Shown here: piece by piece, positions 44,291 through 57,234 of the stretch
How the letters are laid out: the number at the start of each line of letters is the position of its first letter
Numbering within the stretch: position 1 is the stretch's first letter
NCBI GenBank assembly: GCA_965153455.1
Contig: OZ234501.1
Coordinates: 11,470,001 to 11,534,000, forward strand
DNA length: 64,000 nt
Origin: Sphagnum compactum
Lineage: Eukaryota; Bryophyta; Sphagnopsida; Sphagnales
Direction of reading: 5' to 3'
The notes under the pieces: model-generated
Seen by the model: only the letters and a program-made list of their open reading frames with translations
Database searches by the model: none
What the model was told of the DNA's origin: nothing
Translations under genes and position numbers: made by a program

Positions 44291-46547
44291 CTCACCCCAA
44301 AAAATAAAATCACTGATATTATCGGTGGGAATTGTGTAATAATGACTTACATGTATAACCAAGGAAATTCTCACAAATGATATGGAAAGACTAGCCTCAA
44401 CAATTGATGCCACACCATTGGCCAGTTGCTTAAATATCTCTTGAATGTAACTGATGTTCAAGGTAGCCTAATAATTACTACACATCCAATTCTTAGGCCA
44501 TGAAGTGTCTAACAAATCTATTTTCAATTCTTCTGGCGCTTGGTTGCTAGATAGGAGCAAAGACCTACTCCTGAAACTAAACCTTGAGCACTAATTACTC
44601 CTACTAGTATATATTTAAAAACTGCTAACACATACATACATCAAAGAATAGAAAGCAAAGAGAATGCAAGTGTTTTTGCAAAAGACATGGAGCTAATTTT
44701 GTTTGACATGACCTTTCTTTCTGTGTGGAATTTTTTGTGAAGAGAGTTATACAGACATGAGTCTAGTAAAGGATTCATATAAGAAAGTAGAAACAAAGAT
44801 GGTATGTGTGCTTTTGAAAAACATCTATGGTCCCAAATTTGAAATAAGCAGAATCTACAAGAACTTGGATCTGAACTTTACTTCGTAGCAGAATTTACAA
44901 GAACTTGGATCTGAACTTTACTTTCAAATGCAACACATGCAAGCACCAATGACCAAATCTATTACACCTAAACCTAACCCATGGGTTTTGGTACCCATAG
45001 CTAAACCTTACCTATTCTCCTAGTTGCCATTTTTGTCAATTATGGTGGGAGGCGCAAAAGTACATTCAAATCCCATATGGTGATCAATCATCTCAGGACT
45101 ATTTTTGAAGTGGCTAAAGAGGAAACTATTTTGATATATGGGGTTGCACATGAGTCAAAATCACTTTTAAAGTCCATATACATTCAATTAAAGAAACCAT
45201 ACAATTTTCATATGCTTTTGGTCAAATGCAAAATATAATATTCAATTTTTTTTTTAGAATGATAAAAGTAAGTAACAAGTACATTTGAAACCCATTGGTA
45301 AGCATTGTTTTTGGAAGTCCTACTTTTCCATGAGAGCTTTCATAAATTATAAATATAATATACAAAAGTTGAAAGTACAATGGTACATTTGAGGACTCTA
45401 TCACTTTGAACGTACAAAAAATCCAATCAAAGTCTTACTTTCATATATTTCAAACTTATTTTGTAAGAATTGAACATTTGTCAACTACTTGCATTTAAAA
45501 AATCTACTTGAATGCATATTAAACACGTGTTGTATTGGACAAGAAATATTATCATAATAAAACATAGCAACATTTTCATATTGATCATTGGAGTTAAGAA
45601 TATTTTAAAATTCAATATGTATTAATGCTTACCTTATGGTTACTTTTCATTTATTTTTACAAGTATCTAAACTAGTCTACTTTACCATGCTTGCAACATG
45701 CTATGCATTTAATTTGTAGAAACATATGTTGCATGTAGATAATATAGTTATGATAAAAAATAATTTTGCTTATACATGTGTGTAATTGGTGCATTTTTAA
45801 AATTCTATTTTACATCACAAGTTTTATACAAGAATGAAAAAAAATTTAATATGCCAATTTTTTTGTCAAATGTCATTAATTTTTTTGAATGATTAAAAAA
45901 TAAAAGGTGTAGGTTCACATTGACATGTGATAACAAGATTATATGGGCACGTACAATATCACATATATTAAGAATCAAAATGGTTTCATATTTGCTTTTC
46001 AACCATCTTATAATGTGAATTCAAATGTACTGAAGGTGATCATAATCTTGTGACTTTCCAATCAGATGATGTTTTTTAACAAGGATACAATGTAACTTTG
46101 AATTAGAAAAAACCATTGAACTTCTATAAACAAATAAAAGTTGTATGAAATGTTTCAACAAAATGACCTTGTAAAAATCAATCTAGTTGTAAGGATGGAG
46201 ACCTAAAATTGATGATATTCCACATTCAACATCACCAAAATGTGAAAGGCAGTATTTATTTATTTTATTTTACCATGCTTTCACCCAAAAATGTGTTTGA
46301 AAACCATATTCACCAACTAATTCAACCATACTTGTTACTTAGTTTTATTCTATTAATTTAACAAAAAAATTCAATACCATTTACTATAAACTCAATGAAG
46401 TCTATAATGGTTTGACAAATTAAGATTCAAGAAGAAGAATTTTGACTTTATTTTTTTGTGTTTATGTATATAGCGTATGATTGATTTTATGAAATTGCAC
46501 TTGTCATTGATTACCATTTTTGTATATTTGATTGTGTTTCAAGTAAA
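44291..46547. other. AT-rich intergenic DNA with a 40-bp tandem duplication
   Basis: A 40-bp unit (GCAGAATCTACAAGAACTTG followed by GATCTGAACTTTACTT) is duplicated at 44848-44927. The remainder to 46.5 kb is very AT-rich and contains no recognisable gene. Confidence 0.55.
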
Positions 46548-46987
46548 ATTTGGCTAATAGGAGCCATTTTGAAATGTAATCATTACTTAATCTTCATTGT
46601 GGTAAGTGGTTATTTAAGAATTAATGTCAAAGGTTTTTCAAATCAACTTGTATAACAAATTTTTGACATATTGTGCAAACATTTAACAACATTTGAAATG
46701 AATTTAATGAAAATGAAATGCCCAAAAATACTTGAAAATAATTGTAATTAGTGATTTTTTAATTTAAAAAACTTAAAAAAAACTTGCAATGATTTGCAAA
46801 GACATTTTATCAAAAAAATTTATGTACATCTTTACATTACAGTATAATGCAACATCTTTGGATTCATGAAAATTTTTAAAAAATTAAATCAAAAAAATTT
46901 AAATCATAATTTAAAGCATATTTTGCAAATATTTCATTTAAAAAAAATTTAGTCCTTGGGGCAAGTGGTTCCTATTAGCCAAATTGG
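46548..46987. mobile_element. Candidate MITE with about 22-bp inverted ends
   Basis: AATTTGGCTAATAGGAGCCA (from 46548) is mirrored by TGGTTCCTATTAGCCAAATT (to about 46985), enclosing about 440 bp of AT-rich non-coding sequence. No target duplication was established. Confidence 0.55.
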
Positions 46988-48890
46988 ACCCTTTCACCCT
47001 TAATAAACCTAGGGGTGCATAAATAATTGTAATATACTACTTGGGGTTAATTAACAACCACATATTGGGAATTACATCCCATACACAGTGGATGAAGGTC
47101 TTCATGTGATTTGGCGCTGCAATAGCCTTTTTGCTTCATGGTAAATTCCCAATGGTTATTCCCTACCAATCTCATCCCCAAGAGCCTTTTTGGTTCATTG
47201 CATTCCCAATGGTCATTCCCTATAGCCCTAAATTAGTCTAAGGTCTCACAATTGTTCGAATCTTGTTCTAAATCGTGCACACTTTATATAAATTTGCTTT
47301 CACCTTTACTACAATTAGACAGGGCACATGCTCAATGAGGGCAAGCATATTAGCGTGTAGTGGGCCCCTTCAACCCAAGCTATCTGCTGGGCTATCTGCT
47401 GGCTCAGGGCAGGCACAAAGGCCCACCCACAGGTGTAAATTAGCCTTGGTTTCACCGAGTTCACTAACAGGCTAATGACAGGCATATTAGCCTACTTTGG
47501 CCTGCCGTTCACCTTGTTTCTGCACATGATGTGCCCGGTCTAAATGTAATGCACTTCTATAGAACATGCCCATTCTTCATATGCACATCTAATAGTCTAG
47601 ATGTCATTCACACACCTCGAGTCAAGTTAAAGCCAGAACTTTATGCCCAAATCCTACACCAATGTGTAATCTCTTCCCTATGGGTGAAACCAATAAAGTT
47701 GAACTGAGTTCTAAGTTTTGAATGTACCATCTCACTAGTGAGTGGCCACATGTTTAATGACAAATGGTTATTAGGACCATGAATCAATTATTAATATTAT
47801 ATTTATAGAATTGGTTTGATAATTGATAGAAGGTAAGAAAGTAGGAAAGAACAAAAAATAAGACTTGAATTTAAAAAAATTCAAAAGTTCAAGAAAAAGG
47901 TGCACAACTTTTACAGATTCCACAAAAGAACATTTTCAAGCAAAAATGCTGCTGATGGAGACAAATCAAGCTTACGATTAAAGTACTAATTACCAATGGA
48001 CCAAATTTTTCCACTTTCAAATTGATGAATAATGCACCAAATTTTATACTTGAATGCTTCCATAAGATTTAGGTTGACCATCAAGCATTGGCACGATTTC
48101 CCCAAATTAAACCACCCTAGCCTTGCACAAGTTAAAATTTTGTTAGTGAATTTAAATTTAACTCAAAACTTTTTATATCGATGTTATTAGGACTTTCCAC
48201 ATTATTTAGAAGACAACTCAAAATTTTGCACCAAAAACAACCTTGAAAGGATTACAAGTTTGGGCAATTCAAAAATTGAGCAATCTAGATTCTTTTCCAT
48301 TGGTTTACTCTGAATTATATCCTCACATGCTTTCATCTCTTTCTTTGTTTTGTTTTTATGACTCCAGCGCCCACAGCCTCCTAACCACCAGGGTAGCTTA
48401 CTGTCGTCACAGAGCATGAGAAGGGGGCCCAGTTGGGATTTGAACTCTCAACCGCGGGCTTTGCAACCTTACCCTGTAGGTACAAGGGTAGCTGAATTTC
48501 CTCATGGAAACCTTTCAGTAAACATCTAGCGGGTTTGACTTTTATTAATACAAGACCCAAATCTGTACTTTGATTCAAGTCTTATTAAAAGTTACTAAAC
48601 GTACGGGTATGGGACCTGGCTGACCTCAATTTGACAAGTAAATTTGGCACCCTAGACTCATTAATTATATGGGTAATGCAATCCAGTATCTGATGCAAAA
48701 AGGTGTTTGCAGATTTTGTTAATTTACGACTCAAAGGAAATGATCCAGGAAAATAGTTAATCATATATTAACATGTGCATGCAAAGCAAGTCGATTGATA
48801 AGATCAAATCTATGGTGTTGCTCCAGCTTTGGAGGGGCAATTTGTCCCATGTCTGGATGGATCCATCCATCAAGTTGGTATAAGAGCATC
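46988..48890. other. Intergenic DNA; possible tRNA-like/SINE relic at 48.42-48.48 kb
   Basis: On the minus strand, GAGTTCAAATCCCAACTGGG (about 48449-48430) resembles a Pol III B box, preceded by GCAAAGCCCGCGGTTG. The region is too degenerate to fold as a tRNA by eye. The rest shows no gene. Confidence 0.3.
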
Positions 48891-48893
48891 TCC

Positions 48894-49224
48894 AGCAGTG
48901 CTCAGTCTCTGAATTGCAAAAATGTTTCTTACATCCAAGTTTAGTTTACTTTTCTTTTTTCCAAACCCACCCATAAAACAAAAACTGGAACTGCGAATAT
49001 ATGGGAGACTACTAATAGCAACCCACCTAGACCAATCAAACTATCTAACTAATCAACAACTCAGGTATTAGGCTTTGCGGTTCCTTTGGCCGGCTAGCCT
49101 CAGCCTCCTCTGCAAAAATGGCTGGCCAAAACCATTTTGTTAAGCAAATCTGACATGTTTTGACTTTTCTTCATCCAATGTTCGTTTTTCATAGGCCACA
49201 TACTGAACACCCGTGGAGCTACTC
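48894..49224 (+). mobile_element. Harbinger/Tourist-like MITE with TAA target duplication
   Basis: Left end GAGCATCTCCAGCAGTGCTC and the reverse complement of the right end, GAGTAGCTCCACGGGTGTTC, match at 17 of 23 positions (by eye). The element is flanked by TAA at 48891-48893 and TAA at 49225-49227. A 3-bp TWA duplication with short inverted ends is characteristic of the PIF/Harbinger superfamily. There is no ORF in the 331 bp, so it is non-autonomous. A second, inverted copy lies at 27610-27780. Confidence 0.8.
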
Positions 49225-49635
49225 TAAGAAACACAAGAGTAGCTATAAGGTGGGGCGGTGTTCTAAGCAGCTGGTACTCTTAAAAAAATTGAGACAATGA
49301 ACTTAGCTAGCATCTGGGAATAATCTTTATGCAGTTTTCGAGGTCAGATTATATATCTATATCACAGCCAGTGACCATCCAGGGTGCAAAAGAAGTTGTG
49401 ACCGTAGTGTGGCAGAAAAGCAAGATGTCCATAGGGAAGTTTCAAACAGGGAATAGAGTATATCGTACTCATGGTTATTTGTAATTTAGAGACACTAGAT
49501 CAGAGAATGCATACATGCTCGGTTGAGCCTGGGTGCATCTCTGGTTTTAATCTGTTGTTTTTAATTAAGTCTGACTCTAGAGTCTAGACAGGGTTGACAG
49601 CAAATTTTGGAGAATCAAAACCTTGGAGGCAGGAT
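49225..49635. other. No gene recognised
   Basis: Short intergenic segment between two non-autonomous elements. Nothing recognisable. Confidence 0.5.
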
Positions 49636-51390
49636 GAATTTAGGGCGAGCACTAAACAGGCACAATGAATTATATGTGGCACTGGGTTCGACACATCTGC
49701 AATACAATGCCCAACAAGAAAAAAATATTCAGAGTTTTTTTTATTGTACTTGCACAATGATTAATGTTGTAAGTATCTTTCTTATAGTATAGTTTTAAAA
49801 AAAAAACCATGTGATATATTAGTTAAAATCGTCTTTCAACCCAAAGGTTTAGGGTTTCAAGCCTTTTCCTAATAATTTTTTCCAACAAATGAAATGGATG
49901 AAAAAATTTATATAATATTGTTTAAACAGTTTTTAAAGTTAGTCTTCTTCGAAAGTAACTTCCTTAAACAAAAGAAAACTAAGTGCCAATCCCAAGCAAG
50001 TTTTCATGGAGTAATAAAAGTTCCCTAGTGAAAAATATTTTTTCAGGGAACAATGAATTTTCCTTGAAGAAAGGCTCAAGTTCCCTAGGGAGAAAGGCAC
50101 CTTTCTTGGGGAACAATGTACTTTCGCTGGGGAAAGGCTTAAATTCCTCGAGGAAACATATGTTCCAAATTTTTTTACAATCACAATCATTTCATTCTTG
50201 TTTTCATATGTTATTGTACCTTATCATTGAAAAGGTTTTGAAGAGAAGTACAACTTTGTAGATGGAAATATTTCAATCAGAATTCATATGCCAAAATTAC
50301 AATCAAACAAAGTTTTGAACACATTTGTTCCTAGGAAACTTAAGCTCCTTTTCCTTGAGGGACATGATTGTTCCAATGACAAAAAAAGGTTAAAACTGCT
50401 CCTTGGGGCAACTTAAGCTCTTTCTTCTCGGGGACATGATTGTTCCCCAAGGAACAATGAACTTCCCTTACGGAAAGGCCCAAGTTCCTCGAGGGGAAGT
50501 TCATTGTTGTTCGAATCTTTTAGCAATCATAGTCATTTCATAGTTGTTTTACATAGGGCTGCAAACATATCATTGGAAAGGTCTCAAAAAGAATTACAAC
50601 TTTGTAGTTGGAAGCATTTCAATTAGAATTCACATGCAAAAGTTATGTTCATGCACAAAATTTTAAACACAATTACTCCCAGGGGAATACCTTCCAAGGG
50701 GAACATGGTTGCTTCTTAGGGGAACAACCATGCTCCCAATGGGAGCAACCATGTTCCTTAAGAAGCAACTCGATTTGAAACTTTGTGTGAACATAACTTT
50801 TGCAGGTGAATTTTGATTGAAGAGTTTATAATTACAAAGTTGTAGCTCTTTTCGAAACCTTTCCAATGATAGGTCACAAGCCTATATAAAATCAACTATG
50901 AAATGATTGTGATTGTTAAAATATTCAGAACATATATATTTTTTGGGGAACAATCATGTCCTTGAAAAGATTTTTTTTTTTCCCAGGCAAAAATCATGTC
51001 CTCAAATAGAAAGAGTTATTTCTCCCTCAAAGACATGGTTGATCCTCAAGGCAACTTAAGCCTTGCTCCTTTGAGAACATGATTGTTCTTGGGGGAGCAA
51101 TTTAAACCCCTTTTTATTTCAAGAATTTATTTTTATCCATTTCATTTGTGAATAAAAAAGATAATTTTGAAAGAAAAGGTTTGAACCTAGGACCTTTGAG
51201 TTGGAAGGGGATTCCAACCATTGCATTAATTTTATCCTTTGAAAATAATATTAAAAGAAAATTTAAACCATTCCCCATTATGTGGGTATAGTTTTCTTGT
51301 TGAGCACTACACTATTTTGTACTATAATTGTGTCAAGCCTGATGCAGAGTTTAATTGTTGTGCCTGTTTAGTGTTTGCCTGAATTTAGGG
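49636..51390. mobile_element. Foldback-like element with long inverted arms, about 1.75 kb
   Basis: The left arm starts GAATTTAGGGCGAGCACTAA and ACAGGCACAA. The right arm, read on the minus strand from about 51390, has the corresponding CCTAAATTCAGGCAAACACT and AAACAGGCACAA. Deeper in, AACCCAAAGGTTTAGGGTTT with ACAAATGAAATGGATGAAAA (49840-49900) pairs with the reverse complement of 51140-51210. The interior is filled with variants of GGGGAACAATGTTCCC-like phrases. A block at about 50160-50310 is repeated directly at 50510-50655 and inversely at 50780-50935. No transposase is visible. Confidence 0.75.
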
Positions 51391-52965
51391 AGAGATCATC
51401 AGTCATTCTTCCCAGGAAGCTGCATGCCCCACGGCAGCAGTAAATTGGCTTTAACACTACTTTTTGGATGAAGATTTACAGAAGAACGCTGAATCTTCTT
51501 CAACGGACTGGTACAAGTGCACATGTTCGCAATGCCCTGCGAGACTACCTGTAGCAGGAAATGGCTGTTTCTCAGCAAAGACTCTTTCTCATTAGCCAAT
51601 TACAAATGATTGGCCCAAGTGGCGAGAGTCAAATAGTCACTCACTTTGTACAGTTCGTCTTTTGAGGTTCATGGGTGGGGATAGGGGAGGAAGTAAACAG
51701 TGCACACTGGATGTCCTAAATACTGATAGAGGGCTGCCGTTGGGCATGCTCATTTAGAACAACAAAAACCTATTTCTAATTCAACTCTATATTTGGGATA
51801 GCTGCATGATGCATGGCCGGGTGCATGATGCATAGCCGGGTTCAAAATAGAAGAAAAGTAATTTATCCACTACGCTTCTACTGGTTTCATGATGCACGAT
51901 CCTCGACATGGGTTGTTGCTTCATGTTTCAAACACTTGTCGAATGCGTCAACTAGGTAACTTGTTGCTCTAGTACTTCAGGAGAGCTCTGCATGATATTC
52001 CCATGGTTCTCTAGTCGATTCTGGGGTTTTTTTTCCAATCTCATTATTACTTACTGTAATTTTTCTTGGACTCTCTATAAGGAAAAGTTGGAGAGAAGCT
52101 TAGAGTCGCAGAAGTCAATGGATCAGAGCAATGCCTGACCTCAATTTTCTACGGTGAGAAAACAATAGTCGACAGGCAGCAGTAGTCTGCGGCACTCTAA
52201 TCATCTAGCTGCAAATCTTAGGTTGCAGCGTCCAGCTCTATATGACAAACATCATCCCGGCATACCACTAACCAGATCAAGATTGTCCGAGCCCGAGCCT
52301 GCAAAAATCTCGGTACCCCGGGGGAACAGATGCACAATATGTCAGCGTACAAACGGTGTATTTTTGCCGACCAGGTATATACAAGATCAGGATTCATGCC
52401 AAGGAGGGGGGAGGGGCTTCACTGTAGACTTTATCTGTAGCGGGCCCGCCGCCAGTGTCTCTTCTTCATGGGCACAGCGGAATTTGGTTACTATACTACC
52501 GGTGAATACCTTTTGCAATAGATTGAGGACACAAAAATCTTGCACCTGAACTAATTGACCGATCCAAAATTGGATACAAATCTCTAGTCTTTGTTGAAGC
52601 AGAGCTCAAGCTATTACACCAGGTCTTTCAGTATGGCCATTAAGAGAATGAGTAAAAATTTCGTGGTTTCCGTGTAATCCAGTCCACCTTATGAGATCTC
52701 ACGAAAGGTTGTTTAATCCAAGTTATTACTCATTTAAGAAACTAAAAATTTCCTTGAATAAAATTCACCAAACTAGCTAGATCCTGAGATCTTCAGTACT
52801 GCAGTGGACTACCACAAACAATCGTTTTGAAAGAAACATTCAGACCCGGACAATGATATCTGCATTGTCCTCTAGCTAGATTGTAATAAGTCAATTACAT
52901 GAATTAATTGATTGATGCAGGCCAACCAGCTGCTGATCAGATCTCATCAGGGTTTCTGTTAAGGA
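51391..52965. other. Intergenic DNA with an unrecognised GC-richer ORF
   Basis: A 108-codon plus-strand frame at 52223-52549 (MQRPALYDKHHPGIPLTRSR...) lies in a patch richer in CpG than its surroundings. I recognise no domain and no splice partners. It could be a recent insertion. Confidence 0.35.
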
Positions 52966-53225
52966 TTTTTAGATGTGGTCACAGTGGCCTTCATCCAGAA
53001 AATAATTTAGCCAAATTTGGTTACATACTATGTATGAAAGTAGAGAAAAACAGATTCCTTCTATGTTCTTGGCTACCTACTGGAACTTATCATGAGAATC
53101 TGGCTATAATTTGGATGTATTTTTCTTCAAAATCTGGTTTATTTGGACCATTTTTTCCATGAAAAATCCTTTGTATAGGTCGAAATCATATTATATTTTT
53201 CAGGTCAAAAATTGGCGAAAATTAG
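52966..53225 (+). repeat. Interspersed repeat with palindrome core (family A), copy 3
   Basis: GATGTGGTCACAGTGGCC, then the palindrome with one change (TAGCCAAATTTGGTTA, 53008-53023), TTCTTGGCTACCTACTGGAA and AAAAATCCTTTGTATAGGTC follow the same block order as the copies at 9.34 and 44.05 kb. Confidence 0.8.
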
Positions 53226-55734
53226 CCAGTGAAAGAAACCCTGGATCTCATGCAATGATCCAGGCTACCAAAGCTGTATTCCTCTGATTTGGTGCATTGA
53301 CGTTTGATCGTCTTAGAGCTTGATCTAGGGATCTTTGGCGCAGCTTCCTAGTATGTAATTTTGTCTCCTGATCTGGCTGATCAGTAATTGGGGTTTAACT
53401 AAGCGAAGGAGAGAATCTTTAGCCCTTGATCCACTATATCGTGACGTCATCGAGCTCAAAGATTCCAAATTAATTAAAAAATTAGCAGTAAGTACTAAAT
53501 CCTAGAGCCCATTGAAAAAGTTCAATGGGTCTGAAACAGTGTTTTCTTTGAGGAATTTTTTTAATACATAGCTTAAGTGACAACCATCGGTATGAAGATG
53601 TAAAAATAATGGCAGTTTTAGGGTGTCCAAATTTTGAAAGGCGTACTAAAAGTGTTGTCACATTGTCACCCTTATATGGTATATATATTTTTTGTCTTTT
53701 GTATTAGTCCTATTTTAACATAACATGGATACAAAGTGAATGATGTTAATGTATATAAATATATGGTGATCTGAGATATCATTTTTTTTTAAAAAAATTC
53801 TAATTCATTCATGTGCAAGTGAGTCAAAATATAAGATATAATTAAGGACTGAGTTCAGGATTGTCTCTATTTTGTTCTCGGTGTTATAACTTTAAAAAAA
53901 AACCCTGCTGAACTTTCCCGAAAAATTGTGAAGTTCCTCAAAAATGAAATCTGAGTTCAGAGTAACACCTGGTGTTCACAAACCCCTGAAGACTGAAGAA
54001 TACCCTTCCTAAAAGACATGTGGGACCAAATGAAAACTAGCAACATAGTTCCAGAACTCTCTCTCCGTGACAGGTAGAGCCAACAAAATTCAATTGCCAC
54101 TACTGCTGATGTTCAGGTTCAGTGGTCTGACCTGTTGGACACAACAGGTGAGAATCACAAACAGCTCCTGCAGCTGCAGCGCCTGTTTGTGTTCTTTCTT
54201 TGAGTTTTCTCCATGTTTCATACTGTATTTGCATCTGAAGTGGATGTCATCATTCCCCAAAAATTCTTTTGTACTGTTTTGGCCCTTTCTGTTTTTATTT
54301 TTATGATGAGGCGTGATGAGTACTGTTTACTGCCAGGAGAATTCTTCCTGTCTGGTGATGTGGCTGAAATCACCCAGTTACTCCTACACCATTGGTGATC
54401 TGTAGAAACTCTGGTCGTATACCTTAGCACCTTCCACACTAAATTTTATAATCTGTACAAAAGTTGAAGTTTTCCCCCAAAAAACAAATTTCAAAGGAAA
54501 ATGTTTTGTGAAGGAGGAGAGAGAAATCTTTTGGAATATTCAGGAGTATTCATTTTTGGACATAGAATCTTCAAAGTTACTTAATTATTTGACAGACATG
54601 TGTTGAGGCTCCCCTTGTGGACTAGGGTATTGTTTAATTATTTGCATGTAACTTGGTGGTGTGGATGATCACACCTGATTTGTCATGGGCTAATAAGAGC
54701 GTTGCACTGGATCAGTTTGTGTGTTTTCCCTCCCATTGAGGAGTGTGTGGAACCTGCTACGAAAGGGGACGTTAGACTACTTAACCAAAGTTCATCACAC
54801 CTATTTTCAATGCCAGCAACATGATCACCGCCCACACCGCCCATTAGCTATATTATTTTATTTACTGTATAGTCGTATATTGCAGTTCATATTAATTAGT
54901 TGTGGGGACACACCAAGTTCAATTATGCTTCTTTTGTGATGGGTAACTTTGATTGGTCCATTTCTCAAAAATAAATAAAATCAAGCTTCAATGAACAGTC
55001 CCAAAATAGATATGTTGAAATCTTTTCTTTTTTGGGTTACTTATATAAATTACAAGAGTAGAGCTTGTTGAAAATTGATAGTGAATCAATGAGAGAATAA
55101 AGATGAGTAAAACATAGATTTACACAGGTTCTTGGATCACCCAATCTGAGGATCACCTGGTTCACCCCCAAGTTCTAGCCTATTTCTAATAGAAGGTGAA
55201 CATCCCATATGCATATGTTAACTTTTTTAATATTGTATGCACAAATGCTTGCAGAAGGTCATCAACCCATGCAGATCTCGCCTCCACCTAATCAAGGTGA
55301 ACATCACATGTAATGAATTACTTAACTCACCTTAATTCAAGTATTTCATAGAAGCTAAGTGCATGAAGCACAAATATTTCAGATAAAAGTAATATGAGAA
55401 GATGTTGCATCCAACAAAACTTAAAAGACAAAAGATGTAAAATAAAGTGAGGAATTGTTTGGAACAAGTTGGGGAACACATTGAGAACTCGAAAAACAGT
55501 TTGAGAACCCATTTGTAACTTGATGGAAACACAAGGAAACTTCATGGGAACACATTGGGAACCTTTTTTTTAATACTAGTTTTTGCCTATTCTAATGGCA
55601 GGGCATGAAATATGTGGGTGTGTAATGTTGTTTTTCTTTAGGACTTTAGGTGGGATTGCAGTGAAAAAATAAAAATATAGGTTGTACAACCTAGAAATTA
55701 AATTACCCCTCCCCCCAAGCAATGTTTAAGCATG
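53226..55734. other. Intergenic DNA; no gene recognised
   Basis: AT-rich with scattered short ORFs on both strands that share no motif with known families. No RNA gene found. Confidence 0.5.
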
Positions 55735-56095
55735 CTTTTATGTTGTTGGCTTCCTATTGAACCTATTATAGAAATTTGGTAGTTTCTACAGCAATGCAAT
55801 GGAATGTTCACATAGTGCACACAAGGTACTTGGAAAATACATGCGATCACCACCATAGTTGGAAAACGATATTAACAGCCAATGAGCACATTATTATGTA
55901 CAGTTCTATCATCAAATCATGGATTCCAGTTCAAAATAAAAGCACTTAATACGGTTGTTGATTCTAAAAAACCTGAAATAGTTTCAAACCAAAACTATGA
56001 CCCAGTGTTTTTTTTTTCTGGGCGAATTTTTGCACGCTGACAACGAAAGAAATAAAAATCCAGTGCAACTCATACAAAGGATTTTTGTGAAAAAA
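55735..56095. repeat. Family A copy with opposed halves
   Basis: Plus orientation at about 55745-55790 (TTGGCTTCCTATTGAACCTA, TTATAGAAATTTGGTAG) matches the middle of family A. The segment at about 56025-56095, read on the minus strand, gives CACAAAAATCCTTTGTATGA and GTTGCACTGGATTTTTATTT, matching its 3' part. The halves face each other, as in the 32.3-32.8 kb copy. Confidence 0.65.
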
Positions 56096-57234
56096 ATCCA
56101 TTTGAAGTTGCCAGATTTTGAGGAATTAATCAACTCATGTTGTGGACTCTTCCAAATTACATCCATGTAGTAATTTGAAAGATTTCAATGTATAAACTAG
56201 GCATCCCACACAATCAATCATAATTGAGTTTGGTAGATTGTGAATTTGGTTGTCTTTTGCCATTGTTATAGTACATGGAATATTTGGAATATTTACCTAA
56301 ATTTGTTCAAATTTCTTATCCTTAAATATTGGTAACACTTCAAAATTTCAACCAATATCCAATTTTTTTAGTCAATTTGACATTTAATCCACCAAAATTG
56401 AAAATCAGTAAATTTGTTGTGATGTTGAAAGATTTTACATTTGAAAGTTGAAACTCATGCATATAACACACAAAACGTCACAAAATCCTGCTACACATTT
56501 TGGGATATCTAGTTGATTGGCTTCACCTAATTCATCCGACAATGAAATCTGATAAACTTTTCTTATATCAAGGATCCTGCCATCCATTCACTAGTTATGA
56601 AACATCCTGACCATTGAATGAACCCAATTTATGACTAATTGACCCTTACTCGTTATTTTGTTTCCTAGACTCATATTACTGTCCAATAATGGTCCAAATA
56701 ATAGGGGGATTCATCACCAAATTGTAAAAGGCAGACTTTACGGAAGTTTAGGGTTTATGACAAACTTATAATAAATGTCAATCTCCCATCATCCATGACA
56801 TTGTATATCGTAGCCGAATATATAATCCAAGAATATGTAATCCAATCCTTACTATAGCTCATAAGTAAATATTTAGTGAAGATCTAAACCATAAGCAATG
56901 GACAAAAGTTCTGAAGAACTTTACAACTCTACTGTGGGTTAATCTATCTTTATAAAACCTTTATTGCTGACTATGTATGTTCAGAGATATACGTACATGT
57001 ATATATTTCAATTTCTTTTTAAACTTTTTTTTATAAAATGTCCAGGTTATATTGAAATATTTTATGAGTTTCTCAATTCTTCTTGAAGGTACATAAAAGT
57101 ACCAAGTTAATAATCTTAATTCAAAACTCATTTTTCCTGGCAGTTTATTGGAGTGTTGGGTGGTTATCAGAAACAGGAACAGTATTTGAGAACCAACCAG
57201 CACCTATGAATGCGGTTATTTTGATTCTTTCCAT
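56096..57234. other. No gene recognised
   Basis: AT-rich intergenic DNA without recognisable features. Confidence 0.5.
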
